Below, in pieces: positions 47,801 through 60,512 of a DNA stretch of 64,000 nucleotides. The DNA lies in assembly GCA_030490835.1 (NCBI GenBank), contig CM059971.1, forward strand, positions 125,396,564-125,460,563. Direction: 5' to 3'. How positions within the stretch are numbered: the first letter of the stretch is position 1; each line of letters opens with the position of its first letter. The notes under the pieces are model-generated. The model saw nothing but the letters and a program-made list of their open reading frames with translations, searched no databases and had not been told where the DNA came from. The DNA comes from Annona cherimola. Lineage: Eukaryota; Streptophyta; Magnoliopsida; Magnoliales; Annonaceae. Made by a program: the position numbers and the translations under genes.

Positions 47801-49247
47801 TAGGAGTGCAACTTGGGCCGGGTTGAGCCCGAACTCGGCCCACCGATTCCGATTTTGAACTGTGTTGAAACTTGTTTTTTCGTAACTTGAACCCGATTTG
47901 TAAATATGATAGGGTCAAGGTTCAAATGAACTCGAATCCGAAGAACCAGAGCCCAATTTTTCATTTTATATTTATTATAAAATATATTATGTAATATTAT
48001 TTAAACAATATTTCTTTATATTCTTCATAGTTTATGTTATTATATCTATATTTGAATTAGGGGTGGGAATCGGGGCGGGTCGGGACGGGTCAAGGTTTGC
48101 CCAACCCTGACTATACTTTTCAAAAATCTTGTTTGACTCTTATTTTATACCGGGTCGGGACAAAGTCGGTTTGACCCTTACTTTTTTCTACCGGGTCTAG
48201 GGACAAAATTCGGGTCGGTATCGGACCGGTTTCGGGATAACGGGTCGGGTCAAAAATACGGATCAAATAAGATAATTTTCAAAATTTATATATCTATCAA
48301 ACATAAGTATACATCTATACTAAATTTAAATATTATATGTTTCAATATTTCACTAATTATTAAAAAACACATAATTAAGAAAACAAAACATTTGAAAATA
48401 TAGTATACATTTATTAAAATAGGTTAATATACAATTACACATGAGGGTTATATCGTACAAATTTTTTATTGATTCTTATATTGCATTTTGAATAAATGAT
48501 TCTTCTATTGTTGATAGAGTTGATTATAAAAAAGTGAGAAATTTAAAAGAAAATAATAATAATATTTCAATATAGTCTTATAATTTTTAATAAATTTATA
48601 TATGCGGGGCGGGTCGGACTCTTCGGGTCGGGACATGGTTGACCCACCCCAACCCTATTTTTGAATTCGGGTCAAAATTTCTAACCCATCCCTATAGCGG
48701 GTCAAAAATATATTGGTTTTACCCGGTCAAAAACGGGTCGGGTCAATACCGGGTCACGGGTTGACCCGCCCCAATTCCCACCCCTAATTTGAATACATGT
48801 TTGGCATATTGTAATTTTATTATAAAAGAAGTATATTATTTTCATTTATATTTATTTTTTATTTATATCATTTACTTTTACACTCATTAATTTTCTTCCT
48901 TTATCTTATTTTTTATGTTAAATTTTTTCTAAAAATATTTTTTATATTACTATTTTTTAAAAAATATGTAATTTGATTATATATTATTATGTTTACTTAC
49001 ATGATTTGTTATTATTATTTATTTATATGAAATTCTAAACTTATCACTTTTAAATAAAATGTAAATTCATCAATATAAATTCCAACCCGAAACTCAACTC
49101 GAACCCGATTTTCGAAAATAGGGTTAGAGTTTATGTTTTACAAATAGAGTTAAGGTTAGAGTTAGGGTTGATGTTTTACAAATAGGGTTAGGGTTATGGT
49201 TAGGGTCGAGGTGAACCCGAGTTTCATGAGCCCGAGTTGCACTCCTA
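47801..49247. mobile_element. hAT-like element (outer), interrupted by a second hAT element
   Basis: The ends TAGGAGTGCAACTTGGGC and the inverted GCCCGAGTTGCACTCCTA are strong inverted repeats, and the interior has repeated AACCCGA/TCGGGTT motifs. The flanking octamers AACTGTGT and ATTGGGGT agree only partly, so the copy is old. TTAGGGTT-like repeats near 49,130-49,200 are part of its right arm. The nested element occupies 48058-48786. Confidence 0.75.
48058..48786. mobile_element. hAT-like element (inner), 8-bp TSD
   Basis: A 729-bp element with exact inverted ends TAGGGGTGGGAATCGGGGC and ATTCCCACCCCTA, many CGGGTC/GACCCG subterminal repeats, and the exact 8-bp duplication ATTTGAAT (48050-48057 and 48787-48794). 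No coding capacity. Same family as 57724 and probably 20744. Confidence 0.92.
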
Positions 49248-49726
49248 ATTGGGGTTCGATTCTCCTTCCCCGCCGCTGGGAGGAGATTTTACAATTTAGT
49301 CCCCAAAATAAAAAAATTTATAATTTCTGCCCTGAAAGTGGGGATTTTTAAAAATTCTCACTGAAAAGTGGAGGTTTTTAACAAAATTACCTCCATACGT
49401 GAGGGCTGTGAATATGTCTGATTATAATATCTAAATCTCGCATTTTATTACTAACAATAGAAAAAATCTAGGAAAATGCCCAAGAAGCTATCGAAATAAG
49501 ACCACCAAAAGTGGCCATGCATTCTCCGTTCGTCAATGGGGGACTTTCGGCTTTCCACATGTGGTAAGACCTAATAACAAACCATCCTTCATGTGACATA
49601 TCACATGCATGCAATGTGGGTTTGCTGCACTACTGGTCGATGTTTACCAACACTTGATGTGGGAGGAGAGTAGCAGCAGCAGCCATTTAAATAAACAATT
49701 TAAATCAAGGTACTTGTACTCTGCAC

Positions 49727-50279
49727 TAGGGGTGTTAACGGATCGGGTTGAACGGGTTGGAGCCTAATCCTAAACCTAACCCATTTAATATATCTCAACC
49801 CTAATCCGTTTATTAACCCATTTAAAAAACTTCAATCCTAACCCATTTACAACCCATTTAATAAACGGGTTAACGGGTTGTGTTTGTTACTAATTTTCAT
49901 ACTAAAAATCTTTAATAAAGTCTGTAAATTTAAATAAATTAAATAATTCGAAGTTAACATACCTGAATTTAATTTATTTTGGCTTGAAAACATCAGCTCC
50001 AATCTCAAGGCATCTCTTTAATGCCAATTCCTGTTATAAATATTACATATATATTATAATATATTATATTAAATGAGTTATACGAGTTGAACGGGTTAAA
50101 TAAACGGGTTGGACGGGTTGACGGGTTGCGAAGCCTCAACCCTAATCCATTTATTTAATTAAATGGTTGAACGGGTTGGCGGATCATAACCCATTTATTC
50201 AAAAATCTTAACCCAAACCCATTTATTAACGGGTTGAACGAGCCGGTTAACGGGTTGACCATGACCATTAACACCCCTA
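49727..50279. mobile_element. hAT-like element, 8-bp TSD
   Basis: A 553-bp element with exact inverted ends TAGGGGTGTTAA and TTAACACCCCTA, repeated AACGGGTTGA-type subterminal motifs, and the exact duplication CTCTGCAC (49719-49726 and 50280-50287). Decayed relatives lie near 12,733 and 17,715. Confidence 0.93.
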
Positions 50280-51050
50280 CTCTGCACCCATATTAATCAT
50301 ACACTGCCCCCATAAATGCGCCTTGATATCGTCCGGTCATATATGTCCAGTTTAAGAGCAATTCACTGCTCGAGTCGAATGTTCCTGCATTTCAATTCTA
50401 TAAATATAAGGGGAGATGAATGTGATCAAGTGGTGGGTATGGTGCTAAAATTTAGCTAGTACAAACGTCGATAGGTTGAAAATAGACCAGACTAGGATAC
50501 AAATCGAGAGGTGTAGGCCGTTAACTGAAGGGATCGGATTGGTTTTATAACCAAGTAATTGATAATCGAGGAGTGGACCACCTTTTTCCACAACCAAAAA
50601 GGAAGGCTAGCGAAAGTTCCGTTCATGCATCCTTTCTCTAGGTCAAGATGCCTGTCCCCCGTACAATTTGGGAAGGCCCGCCTCTACCCGACCCCTTGAT
50701 TTGGAGCCCCATTTTCCATCTTTGGAATTATATTAGCATACTTTTTTGATTGGGCAAGAACGGAAAATAGTAATTTTGGGAAAGCACAGAAATTTAAAAA
50801 AATAAAAAATAAAGGAATAAGGCAATAAAATGGCCCTAATAATAGTGAAAGCAAAGTAAAAAAGGATTTAATGCGTTTTTGAATAAAAATAGCGGGTGAT
50901 AATTGACAATAAATGTTGCGTTAATTGAAATTCAAAGCGCTCTTCATTACAAAACACGAAGAAAAGGATTACTCACCCCTGATTTAAACGGTTTTTTTCG
51001 AGTTTCACAACCGTCAAATTCCTTTTCAATAAGGGCCCTTTGAGGTTTTC

Positions 51051-51330
51051 TGAATCCCGATTCTGTGCACCCGTGTGCACTTAGCTTCACCGAATCCAGG
51101 TGCATTAAGTCATTCTTTTATTTTCTTGAATTTTTTTATAAAATTACCTAAAATGCCACTGATTTTCAAAAATCAAAAATAAATATTTAAAATACTCTAA
51201 AAATGGTAAAAATTGATACAAATGTTAAATATACTTAGATTAACACTTATATAAAAAAATTTTAAAAAAATAGCTTAATGCACCCAGGTGCATTGAAGCT
51301 AAGTGCACTCGGGTGCACAGGATCGGGATC
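51051..51330. mobile_element. Mutator-like foldback MITE, internally shortened
   Basis: The ends TGAATCCCGATTCTGTGCAC and GTGCACAGGATCGGGATC are inverted. TGAGGTTTTC flanks it at 51041-51050 and 51331-51340. It belongs to the same subfamily as 41749 but has lost most of its left inner arm, so it is 280 bp instead of about 380. Confidence 0.87.
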
Positions 51331-51340
51331 TGAGGTTTTC

Positions 51341-53544
51341 TTCCGTATAATGAAATAAATAGTGTGTTCATATCCATTTGTTTCTATGTGAAATAAATTT
51401 TTTTAAAGCATAATTAAACTGAAAGAAAATAGAAAGGCATAAAAATGGATAACAAGAGTTTGTTGCATTTCATATAAATGGGTGTGTATATACCTGAATT
51501 CTTTGTATGCCATCGGGAATATCAAAAGTGAATACGATCTATACTAGCATGGGCGCATCTATATGGAGTTTGCCCATTAAAATTTTAGAAATTAATATAG
51601 ATCCTTGAGATTTTGAAAAATATGTAAAAACTGAAGTTCATTCTACCATGATTACCCCATCTCAAATGATAATATAACCTCCCCAATTTCAAATCCTTCC
51701 ACCCAAGATCCTAGATCCTCCATTATACACCAAACCATATGAGTGCCATGTGTTTTTTCTCTTCATTTTTTTGGTATAATTTATAATGAGAGATGAAAAT
51801 CTCTAAGTACCTTTTCACATAAAAGAGACTAGAACTTCTTATCTTCTTCCATGCTAATGTCTGCCTATCATAACTCTTGTTAAAAAGGTACTTTTACTTT
51901 ATTAGAATTGCATAAATATTTTTATACCACTAATACTCCTTAACGTAAATTAAAAGTCTTTTTGTTTATACATAATTATTAACAAAATATAACAATAAAA
52001 CAGAGAATTATTCAATCGTTAGAAGATCTTAAATGCATCAATTGCATCATCAATTATCCCACATTGATCCATATTCTTTTCATACTATGAGAGAACTTTA
52101 GGCGTCAATTAGTTTTTTCCATTTAATAGAAAATTAACTTGCCATGATTTTGTTGCTTATACTAAGGTCTAGCTATTAATTATCAAATTCGCTGTTAATT
52201 ACTATTCCCGCTGATTGTTGTATACAACGAGCTTTTGTAACCAAATATAATTTGTGTTGAAAAAAATATACGTCAACGGGCATTTGCAACAAAGTTTATC
52301 TGTTCACTGCATTAGGTCATATGCTAGAAAGAATTTGAAATGAAATGCTAATTGCAATTTATTTAGCAATAAACTTAACTTTTTATAACGAATTTTTTAT
52401 GGTTGTTTTTATAATGAAATTTAGTATTATCAGAAATTAAATTTTGTGTAGCTATTTCGCGTGCACAGGCTATAATCATGACTAGCCAACTCCCACTGGG
52501 ATAAAGGAGAGAGCGAGATCCCAAACTAGCTAGTACTCTTTTCAACACATCTTTCAAATGATGGGTGGAGAAGCTAACGCGAAAAGAATGAAAAGGAGAT
52601 GATTTGGTAAGTGCTGCCTTCGCACTCCTAAGGTCGCACCCGCTGATCACATCCCAGCTGACCGTAACCCGAGGGAAATAAAAAACCAAACATGCTTGCG
52701 ATGAATAATTGAATATATCACTCCAACACTGCATCAAATGGACGGTTGCTATTACTCTTCTGGCCAGCTAATGTACATGAGGACTGCATGCAACTCTTTG
52801 CAGTACCCGTGGGGCCATTCCCAACTAATAAAACTTTCTGGTTTCCCAATTTGGTTGCACCCCATTGGAAGACGGTAGCTGCTCATCATTGGGACTTCTT
52901 CCAGGAATTTGTATTCGTCCAAGATACGTACGTTCATCTTGCCCGGCTCTATCCAGGCAAAAGGAATGAAATTAAGCCAATCGGCCTCGTTCAGAAATCA
53001 GGACCACAGGCCCCCATCACACCATTAAACACGGCTATAGGGCTCATGTGCCCAACTCCACAATCCTTTAATCGTCTTTTACATCTGTAAGGAGAGAGAG
53101 TCCACAGTCCCTGGTAAAATTGCGATTTCCGAAGAGATAATAAGTTCACATACATCCTCACAATACAGCACTACTATTTTTCTGGGGATGTATTTTTTGA
53201 TGTATCTGCGACTGGGTTGTTGCGTACGCATCCTTTAGTTTTCATGCAGATACATATGGTGTTGAGGCCCGTTGAGGTGGGGGGGGGGGGGGGGTTGTTG
53301 TTGTTGTTTCACCGCCGATGCGATCTTGGCACGTCACCACACTTTCGGCCAGTGCTTATCTTCTGAGAAGAGGACCCCATGCAGCCACTACTGGTGCACG
53401 ATAGCGACCAGCCACCTCCAGATGCCCGCCAAACTACAGCGACACTGCAGTATTCTTCGGGTAGTGCACCCCAAAAGGCTACACCTAACAACATAGAAAC
53501 GCATCCACCTCATTCCCCATTCTATATGGTGAAAACTGAAAATA

Positions 53545-53584
<40 letters not shown>

Positions 53585-55685
53585 TGAACAATTTATCATC
53601 TTATATGCTTCTAAGATGGGAAAGTAGAAATTATGAAGAGAGCAAATTAAGGAATATGTTTACACATATAAGGTTTCGCTTTTGTATAATCAGATAACAT
53701 CTTCAATTTTTAAGATTTTAATTGATCATTTATGAAAATTTCAATTCATTCATTGTATTTAACAATATTTATTGAGTTAAAAGACTAAGTTTCATCCAAA
53801 TGAAATATGTGTATAGGTCACATTTACTCAAAAATATATATTCACGTGTAAATTATTAAAAAAACACTTATATTCATTTATACATCTATTATGATATAAT
53901 AATACTTTATAGAATTATTTAGTAAAAGAGAAAAGATATTTTAAATGGTTTAAATATTGAAAATACTATTTTAAAATTAATATTTTAGCATTAAATTATT
54001 TTATTATAGTGATTTTACATGTTTATATATGGGACCCATATATAATAATATTAGATAAATGAGAGAGTTTTCATGATAATATAAATGATATTAAACATAA
54101 TAAATTAAGTGAATTTTTTATGGATCTTCAAAATTTTAAATATAAAGAGACAATTATATAGAAAGAGTTTCACATGAACTAGTCCATTGTATACACACAT
54201 ACAACCAATGACAATGCCGGTTAGGAAAAGGGACATGCTTGCAAGCGTGCTGCCAGGCGTACCACGCCCGGCTATTTCTCCATCTTATTCATTCAATCAA
54301 TCGAGTGGCCCACCTGAGAAAACACGCTCAGTCTTAGCCGGTTGTGCTAGGTGATTTGTATGGTGGAATGGTTGCCATTTCTTCGCGTCTTTTTCCGTGA
54401 CAATAACGAAAAAATTCCTTCTTTCTTCCTATCATTTTTCACTTCATCTTTGTCGTTGGTATTTTATACCCTTGATACATGATTACTAGTAATGGGTTCC
54501 GATCCAGATCGGAGCAGACGGCCATCCTTTTCAGCCTGCGGCCATCAATCTCATCGGATCAAGTGCCATTTGGGGTTCCTTTGGTGTGTATGATCATTGT
54601 CTGATTCATCCCTGCAGGCGGCCATATCCAAAAGCAGATACCTACGCTTTCTGTACGCATTGAGAAAATTCCTGCATGATGTTGGTCTGTACACATCATC
54701 CTAGCCATACTAGCTGCCATTCTTTTTTCTACCTCTTTTCAGAGGTTAAAAAAGGTTCGTTTTTCGTATATGACAATGAAAATTTTGGATGGGTAGGCAT
54801 TAGTTGGAAACTTTTTTTTACTTTCCACGGCAGTGGGAATGCTTGGTTTGAAGCCCATTTATCTGATTTGTGAAATCTAAAACATTCATTTTATTTTAAA
54901 CAATGTTTTTTTTTATGTATGCAAACGAAATTATTTCAAAATATATACATATATATGACTTGATTTATAAGTTTTAGCGGGTCTACATAAAGTATCAAAC
55001 GACTTTAATTTTATTGCGCATGTTAATGTGATTTGTGAAATCTAAACCATTCATCTTATTTTAAACAACTTTTTTTTATATAGGTGAACAAAATTATTTC
55101 AAAATATATACATACATGATTTGATTCATAAGTTTTAGCAGGTTTACATGAAGTATCAAACGATTTTAATCTTACAGCATTTGTGGAATGATATAAATTC
55201 ATAAAATCATCTTACTGTGAGCCAAATCAAACCTTTTTACTTTTAAGGTAAATACGAAACATTTATATGTATGTTTATTAATGTAGGTAAGGTGAGAAAA
55301 TATGAAGAGAATTTTTTTAAATTATAAAGTGATAATACGATGGAAGTAAAGTATGAATAAATATGATAAATGTACGAAAAATAATTATAATATATGACTA
55401 AAATAAAAATAAGATAATTAAATAGATAATATGTTAGCTCATTTGTTAGAAAAAAAATATGTGGAGAAAGATGCGGAAAACTACTTTCTCACCAAAGCAT
55501 ATTAGCTAAACAACTCTCATGAAGGGTAATAATTCAATACTTTAAGCATAAATATTTCATACTTGCCCTTGCTTTTAAATTTTAGAACATTTTAAAAAGT
55601 CTAAACGACTAAACCATTTATCGTATCTTTTCATGTATTATAATTTCAAAATTACTCGTATTGCAAACTTTTAAATAATATTTTT
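51341..55685. other. Gene-poor intergenic region
   Basis: Two ORFs of 114-120 codons face away from each other at 52375-52737 (-) and 52746-53090 (+), but neither shows known motifs or signs of conservation and they are not called as genes. A run of 16 G lies at 53279-53294 and 30 A at 53553-53582. The rest is AT-rich. A block of about 140 bases (AAATCTAAA-CATTCAT, then TTATTTCAAAATATATACAT) is repeated in tandem-like fashion at about 54,870 and 55,030. Confidence 0.45.
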
Positions 55686-55937
55686 AGGGTGTATTTGGAA
55701 AGCAATAAAATTTTTGTATGAAAAGTTTTTAGTATAATTTTTTTTGAAATGAGATAAAATTGTATGAGTAATGATAAGGAATAAAGAAAATAAAGTTAAA
55801 ATAAATAAGTTAATTATTAGATAATTACTTAGAAATGATTGAAAAGTATAATAGTTTATATAAGAAGACGTGAAAAAATAATTAAAATATAAGATAATTG
55901 TAAAGATTGAAAAGTTTTAGATTAAAACAAACATACT
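55686..55937. mobile_element. Tourist-like MITE, diverged
   Basis: Starts GGGTGTATTTGGAAAGC and ends AACAAACATACT, with interior blocks matching the reverse complement of the 59645 copy. TSD not clear. Confidence 0.6.
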
Positions 55938-56499
55938 ATTATACTATTTAAAAATTATAAACTTTGGAAAGTAAATTAAATATACTAGGGCATATATTTT
56001 CATTAAAATTCTAAGAATTAAGTGTGGGGCTAACATGATGACTACCGCTTACTTGTTTAGTAATGTAGGCAAGGTAGCAATTTTTCATTTTTGACTAGTC
56101 CAAATAGCAACCATTCTGTTAGTCGAAAAACATTTTTATTTTTACAAAACTCTTATTACAAATGTATCGTGCTTATAAATTAAAATTTACCATTTTTGAA
56201 AATCTATATGTGAGTATATTTTTTAAATTTTAAATATAAGAATGTTTTAGTCATTTTCAAAGGTTGAACACCTTTAAAAATTAAAAAATATATTTTTAGA
56301 TCATTTCTAATCAGTTAGAAATAATCATGCCTCAAGTAGGTTGGAAATAAAGAAGTGAAAAAGAAAATACTTTTAAAATGTATGAGAACTGTGTGGTAGA
56401 CAGATATACAATGAGAATAAATAGCATGGTTGTGTAAGAAAATAATTAAAATAAAAATGTAGATTATTTAATGAAAATTGATCTTTTTAGTTTGGGCTA

Positions 56500-57125
56500 A
56501 GTAAATGTCTCGTTTAGCCCACATCAAAAAATTCAATTACAGTACTTTTTAATTTTTTCTTCATTAACTTATCTATCTAAGTGTATTTAGCATAGTCACG
56601 CGGGTGTTAGTCACATGGTACATGATAATACCTCTCAGCTGGGCAATCATGGGATCGAGTGACAGCATTGGCAATTGTGGTAGCATGCATCTCCCTTGCA
56701 AATGGCAATGGGAGTGTCCACCATTAATTTGTATAGGAAAAAATAGGATGAAAAATAAATGTAATGCTAGAAAAATTGGTTGGTTGTTGTTGGTTTATTG
56801 TTGGAATGTCTCACAGGGTATAATTTTAACACACATTTGAGATAATTGTATAAAAAATGAATTCAAAAAAAGTATATTTAGCATATAAATCAAGTTTTAC
56901 CACTTTTGGATATATGTATTTATTGAGAGTTTTAAAGATAAGAGTATTTTAAATACGTACACACATAGATATTTAAATTTTTTTTAAAAAAATATGCACA
57001 CATCCAAAATTTGTAAAAGTTGGTTTATATATTAAATACACTTAGATAACAAGCGTGTGAAAAAAAAGGTAAAAAATATTGTAAATAAATTTTTTGTAGC
57101 CCGAGTCAACAAGATCATTTCTCTT
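56500..57125. mobile_element. Foldback MITE split by a retroposon
   Basis: The left part has GTTTAGCCCACATCAAAAAA and the right part its near-complement TTTTTTGTAGCCCGAGTC, with inner AAGTTTTACCACTTTTGG arms. It is the same subfamily as 6137. The insertion at 56595-56871 separates the duplicated core sequence GTGTATTTAGCATA. Confidence 0.72.
56595..56871 (+). mobile_element. Poly-A-tailed retroposon in a foldback element
   Basis: A 277-bp insertion ending in a short A tract and bounded by a 14-bp direct repeat, GTGTATTTAGCATA at 56581-56594 and GTATATTTAGCATA at 56872-56885 (one mismatch). One frame stays open from the first base to a TGA near 56,840, about 82 codons, followed by a short tail. 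The protein (ending YCWNVSQGIILTHI) is not recognised. It could be the 3' end of a LINE or of a host mRNA. Confidence 0.75.
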
Positions 57126-57723
57126 ATTTAATTAGGTCAAATTTTAATATTTCATGAGAAGAGGTGTGAAAGTGGCTTCACACTTGCCTTGTTATCAAAT
57201 GGATATGACGTGGACGAGGAATTTTTTTTTTTAAATAAAAGTGTTAGAGTGATATGATGTAATAAAAGTATAGTAAAATTAAATAAGAAAATTATATAAA
57301 AAGATTGAAATAAAAGTAAAAATAAAGTGCATGAGTGATTGAAATGTAAAATTATTTTTAAAAATTAGACGGAGGGGACGTTGAAAACTACTTTCCCACC
57401 TATGTCTGCAATGAGACGGATCATATTGTTGTTACGAGAACTTCGGAAATGTATGGCAATAACAAAATGCAGGAATGGAAGAGAATTTATGGAAATACCG
57501 ATTTCGAGACCAATCGCCACTCAAATAATAACAATTTTTTCACATTTTTACTTATATATTTCAATTATTTTTCTTACTAATTACCCTTCATCATATCTAT
57601 TCATTCAAACTTTACTTATATTATTTTTTATCAATCACATAATTGTCAAAATATTTTTTTTTAGTGTTCCACCACCTTCCACAATTTTTTACCGATCCCA
57701 CTTTTCAAAACAAGCCCTTCGAT

Positions 57724-58209
57724 TAGGGGTGGGAATCGGGGCGGGTCGACCCGTGACCCGCCCCGACCTTGTTTAATACCGGGGCGGCGCGATTTTGCTG
57801 ATTCCAAAGAAATGCGGGTCGGGGCAAAACACAGTTTTTTAACAGGATGGCGGGTCGGGGGCGGACCTACCTGCTGACCCGCTTTCTGATATTTTACATT
57901 TAAAAGAAAAACCTCATTCAATGCTAATATTCATGTTTTATTTAATTATTTATATTTACTTTGATTGATTAATAATAGATTCAAGCATATAGCAGTTAAA
58001 TTTAATATAAATTTGTCTTTAGACTTGATATTTTTATAAATTTCTTACTTGACCCGCAATTTTTTACCCGACCCGTTGACCCGATACCGACCCGAATTTT
58101 GTCCCGAGACCTAGTAGAAAAAAATAAATGTCAAACAAGATTTTTGAAAAGGAAGATCAGGGTTGAGCACACCCGGACCCGCCCAGACACACCCCGATTC
58201 CCACCCCTA
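57724..58209. mobile_element. hAT-like element, 8-bp TSD
   Basis: A 486-bp element with exact inverted ends TAGGGGTGGGAATCGGGGC and GATTCCCACCCCTA, GACCCG-rich arms, and the exact duplication CCTTCGAT (57716-57723 and 58210-58217). It shares its ends with the inner element at 48058. Confidence 0.94.
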
Positions 58210-58217
58210 CCTTCGAT

Positions 58218-59644
58218 CGCCTGCGTACAGCGACGAGGGGAATCCTGCGCGCCTGAGAGTAGCCAGCGTTTTCCAGGCGTTGTGAAAGCAACAGCCTCCG
58301 CCCTTCTGCACCTCTGTACGGCATATTTCGTACGCTGGCGACGCATACGTTAGCTGTAGAAGAAACAGGAGGAATCTTGTGCGCCTCATCACGAGATCAG
58401 GACTGACTCTAATGATCTAAACATATTAGGCTCCGTCGGGCGGCCTGACTGTCAGCACACCTTTCTGCTGCACCAAAAATCTAACCTTCTAGTTCTACGT
58501 ACATATAGGATGGTCCAAAATCTGGCCTCGATATGCCACATTCTCAAGGCTAGTGCAACGTGCAATGTGAATGAAAAAGAATTCAAGTTCATCGGTAATA
58601 AATAAAAAAAATTACATGTGAATTGCGAAACATCATTTTTTAATGAGAAAAGTATATATTGGAAAAAAAAAATTTATCTCATTCTATTCTCATCCACCTT
58701 CTATGCACATCACTGGAACATTAATGCATTTTTAATCAAGAACATGTTTGTTCACAATTAAAAATTTTTAAATAAAAAATTTTCAATTTAGAAATTTTCA
58801 CTCTCCATAATTATTTTATTTTTAATTATTTTTAAACATTTCTTATACAATTATTCTATATTCAACTATTCATATAATTAACATATCTATTTTAATTTTA
58901 TTATCTTCATCATTACCTCTATTATATTATATCGTTTTTCATTTCAAAAATTTTTACTTCCGAAATTTGATCACTAATTAAACACATCCTTAAGTTTAAA
59001 TGTAAGGATGCCTGACGGCTGGAATTTTTGTTTTCTATTTTTTTATTCTTCTGATGGCTGGAATTTGGGTGTACAAGAATAGTTTAAATTAGGCGAGAAA
59101 AAGAAATGGACAAGATCATGCGGGCATCTAACCAGCAAAAAACTGCAACGTGTGTGGGCTTGCTTCGGTTGTTTTTTATAATCCGAGAGTGACATTCCCC
59201 GTCCAAGCATGCTTCGGGGAAATTCTTTGGAGTTGGATATACATCCACTCTCAAGAATCGTCGCTTTTCTATCAAATGCCTTTCCACCTTTTCACCAAAA
59301 TATTTACGTACAGAATCAGATGGACGGTCTACATTTGATGATGGATCCTTGCCCTCGTGGAGATGGTCTTATCGTGCCCAAGTTTGGCACCGGCGCAGCT
59401 GCGACGGTGGGAGTACGGGAGGATGAGAGTGGTCCATTGGATAATCGGTGGAGGGGGACATGGGAGTGCAAAACATTTTTTTTCATGTAATTTTATATGT
59501 TAATTGCTTAAATATCATAATTATTAATTATTATACTTATATTCTAATTACTTTTGCATCGGTGGCATCCGTTGTGGTAAGTGACATCTTCTCCCTTCAG
59601 AAAGACGTTGGTCCAAATTACCCATCAAACAGTTTTTCAACTAC
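58218..59644. other. Intergenic DNA with an old MITE
   Basis: About 58,743-58,989 is a diverged Tourist-like copy (ACATGTTTGTTCACAATT at the left, AATTAAACACATCCTT at the right). Short ORFs at 58,100-58,390 and 59,080-59,490 have no recognisable domain. Confidence 0.45.
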
Positions 59645-59934
59645 GGGTGTGTTTGTTTGGGGCCAAAACTTGTCAATTAAAACTTTTCAACCCAAAACTT
59701 TTCACTCTTCATAACTATTCTATTTTTTAATTTTTTTTCACATTTTTCTATACAAACTACCCTACTTTTCAATCATTTTTACACAACTACCCATACAACT
59801 AACCTATCTATTTTAACTTTTTTCTTTTTACTTTTCTTCATTACCCCTATTATATCACATCATTTTCTATCAATTTGACAACTTCTACCTCTAAAACTTT
59901 TCATCAAAAGTTTTATCGAAAACCAAACACACCC
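59645..59934. mobile_element. Tourist/Harbinger-like MITE, best copy in the window
   Basis: A 290-bp element with ends GGGTGTGTTTGTTTGG and CCAAACACACCC and an exact 3-bp flank TAC (59642-59644 and 59935-59937). The 3-bp duplication suits PIF/Harbinger-derived MITEs, though TAC is not the usual TAA/TTA. Internal sequence is shared with copies at 19527, 29679, 36602, 55686, 58743, 60810 and 61065. Confidence 0.85.
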
Positions 59935-60512
59935 TACATGTGGCTCTTGTCCCTCCAGTAAGTTGAGGGTATTCTTTGGTCCCTCTAATGGTTGAGAGTA
60001 TTATTTAATTTTTTGATGTTATTAGGATTAAGTATGTATTGATTTGTAATATAAGAAGACTTGTATGTATATACTTGAATTCAAAAAAAAAAAAAAATTC
60101 CATATTTTTATGTAATTATCTTTTTTTATTATTCATGCAACATCAATTTTTACACTTTTCAAGATTTGTCGCATAGATACGTTTCCATTCCCAATTTACC
60201 ATCTTTCTCTGCAATGGCATCCTTTTGTGAACGGAGAACCTGTCCATCTTCTAATTGCGTCGGATGAATGCGCCGCCATTTTTTGCGACACGTGATCAGC
60301 GTCTGGTTTTATGTCCCCATCTTTGTGACTTGTGAGCATTCAACGGCAGAAGAGAAATATCTCGACGCGATTCACGACAGACACGTAGAGCAATAGCACC
60401 ACCGTTCGACTTTCGACTAACGGAATTTTTATCAATTCCATCCCAGCCAATCCCATCCCGTCTCATACCTAACTACCAATGATCGACAGAAACCTAAACA
60501 CTTTTAGTTATT

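Noticed and set aside
49130..49205. Repeated TTAGGGTT-like units resembling plant telomere sequence
   Set aside because: The units are irregular and lie in the right arm of the hAT element at 47801-49247, whose subterminal repeats are of this type. This is not an interstitial telomere array.
52375..53090. Divergent pair of 120- and 114-codon ORFs
   Set aside because: No known motif, no targeting or domain pattern, no duplicate elsewhere in the window, and composition like chance ORFs. Transcript data would be needed to call them.
53279..53582. G16 run followed by a segment ending in 30 A, as in a retroposed transcript
   Set aside because: No matching target duplication was found on the two sides, so retroposition is not supported.
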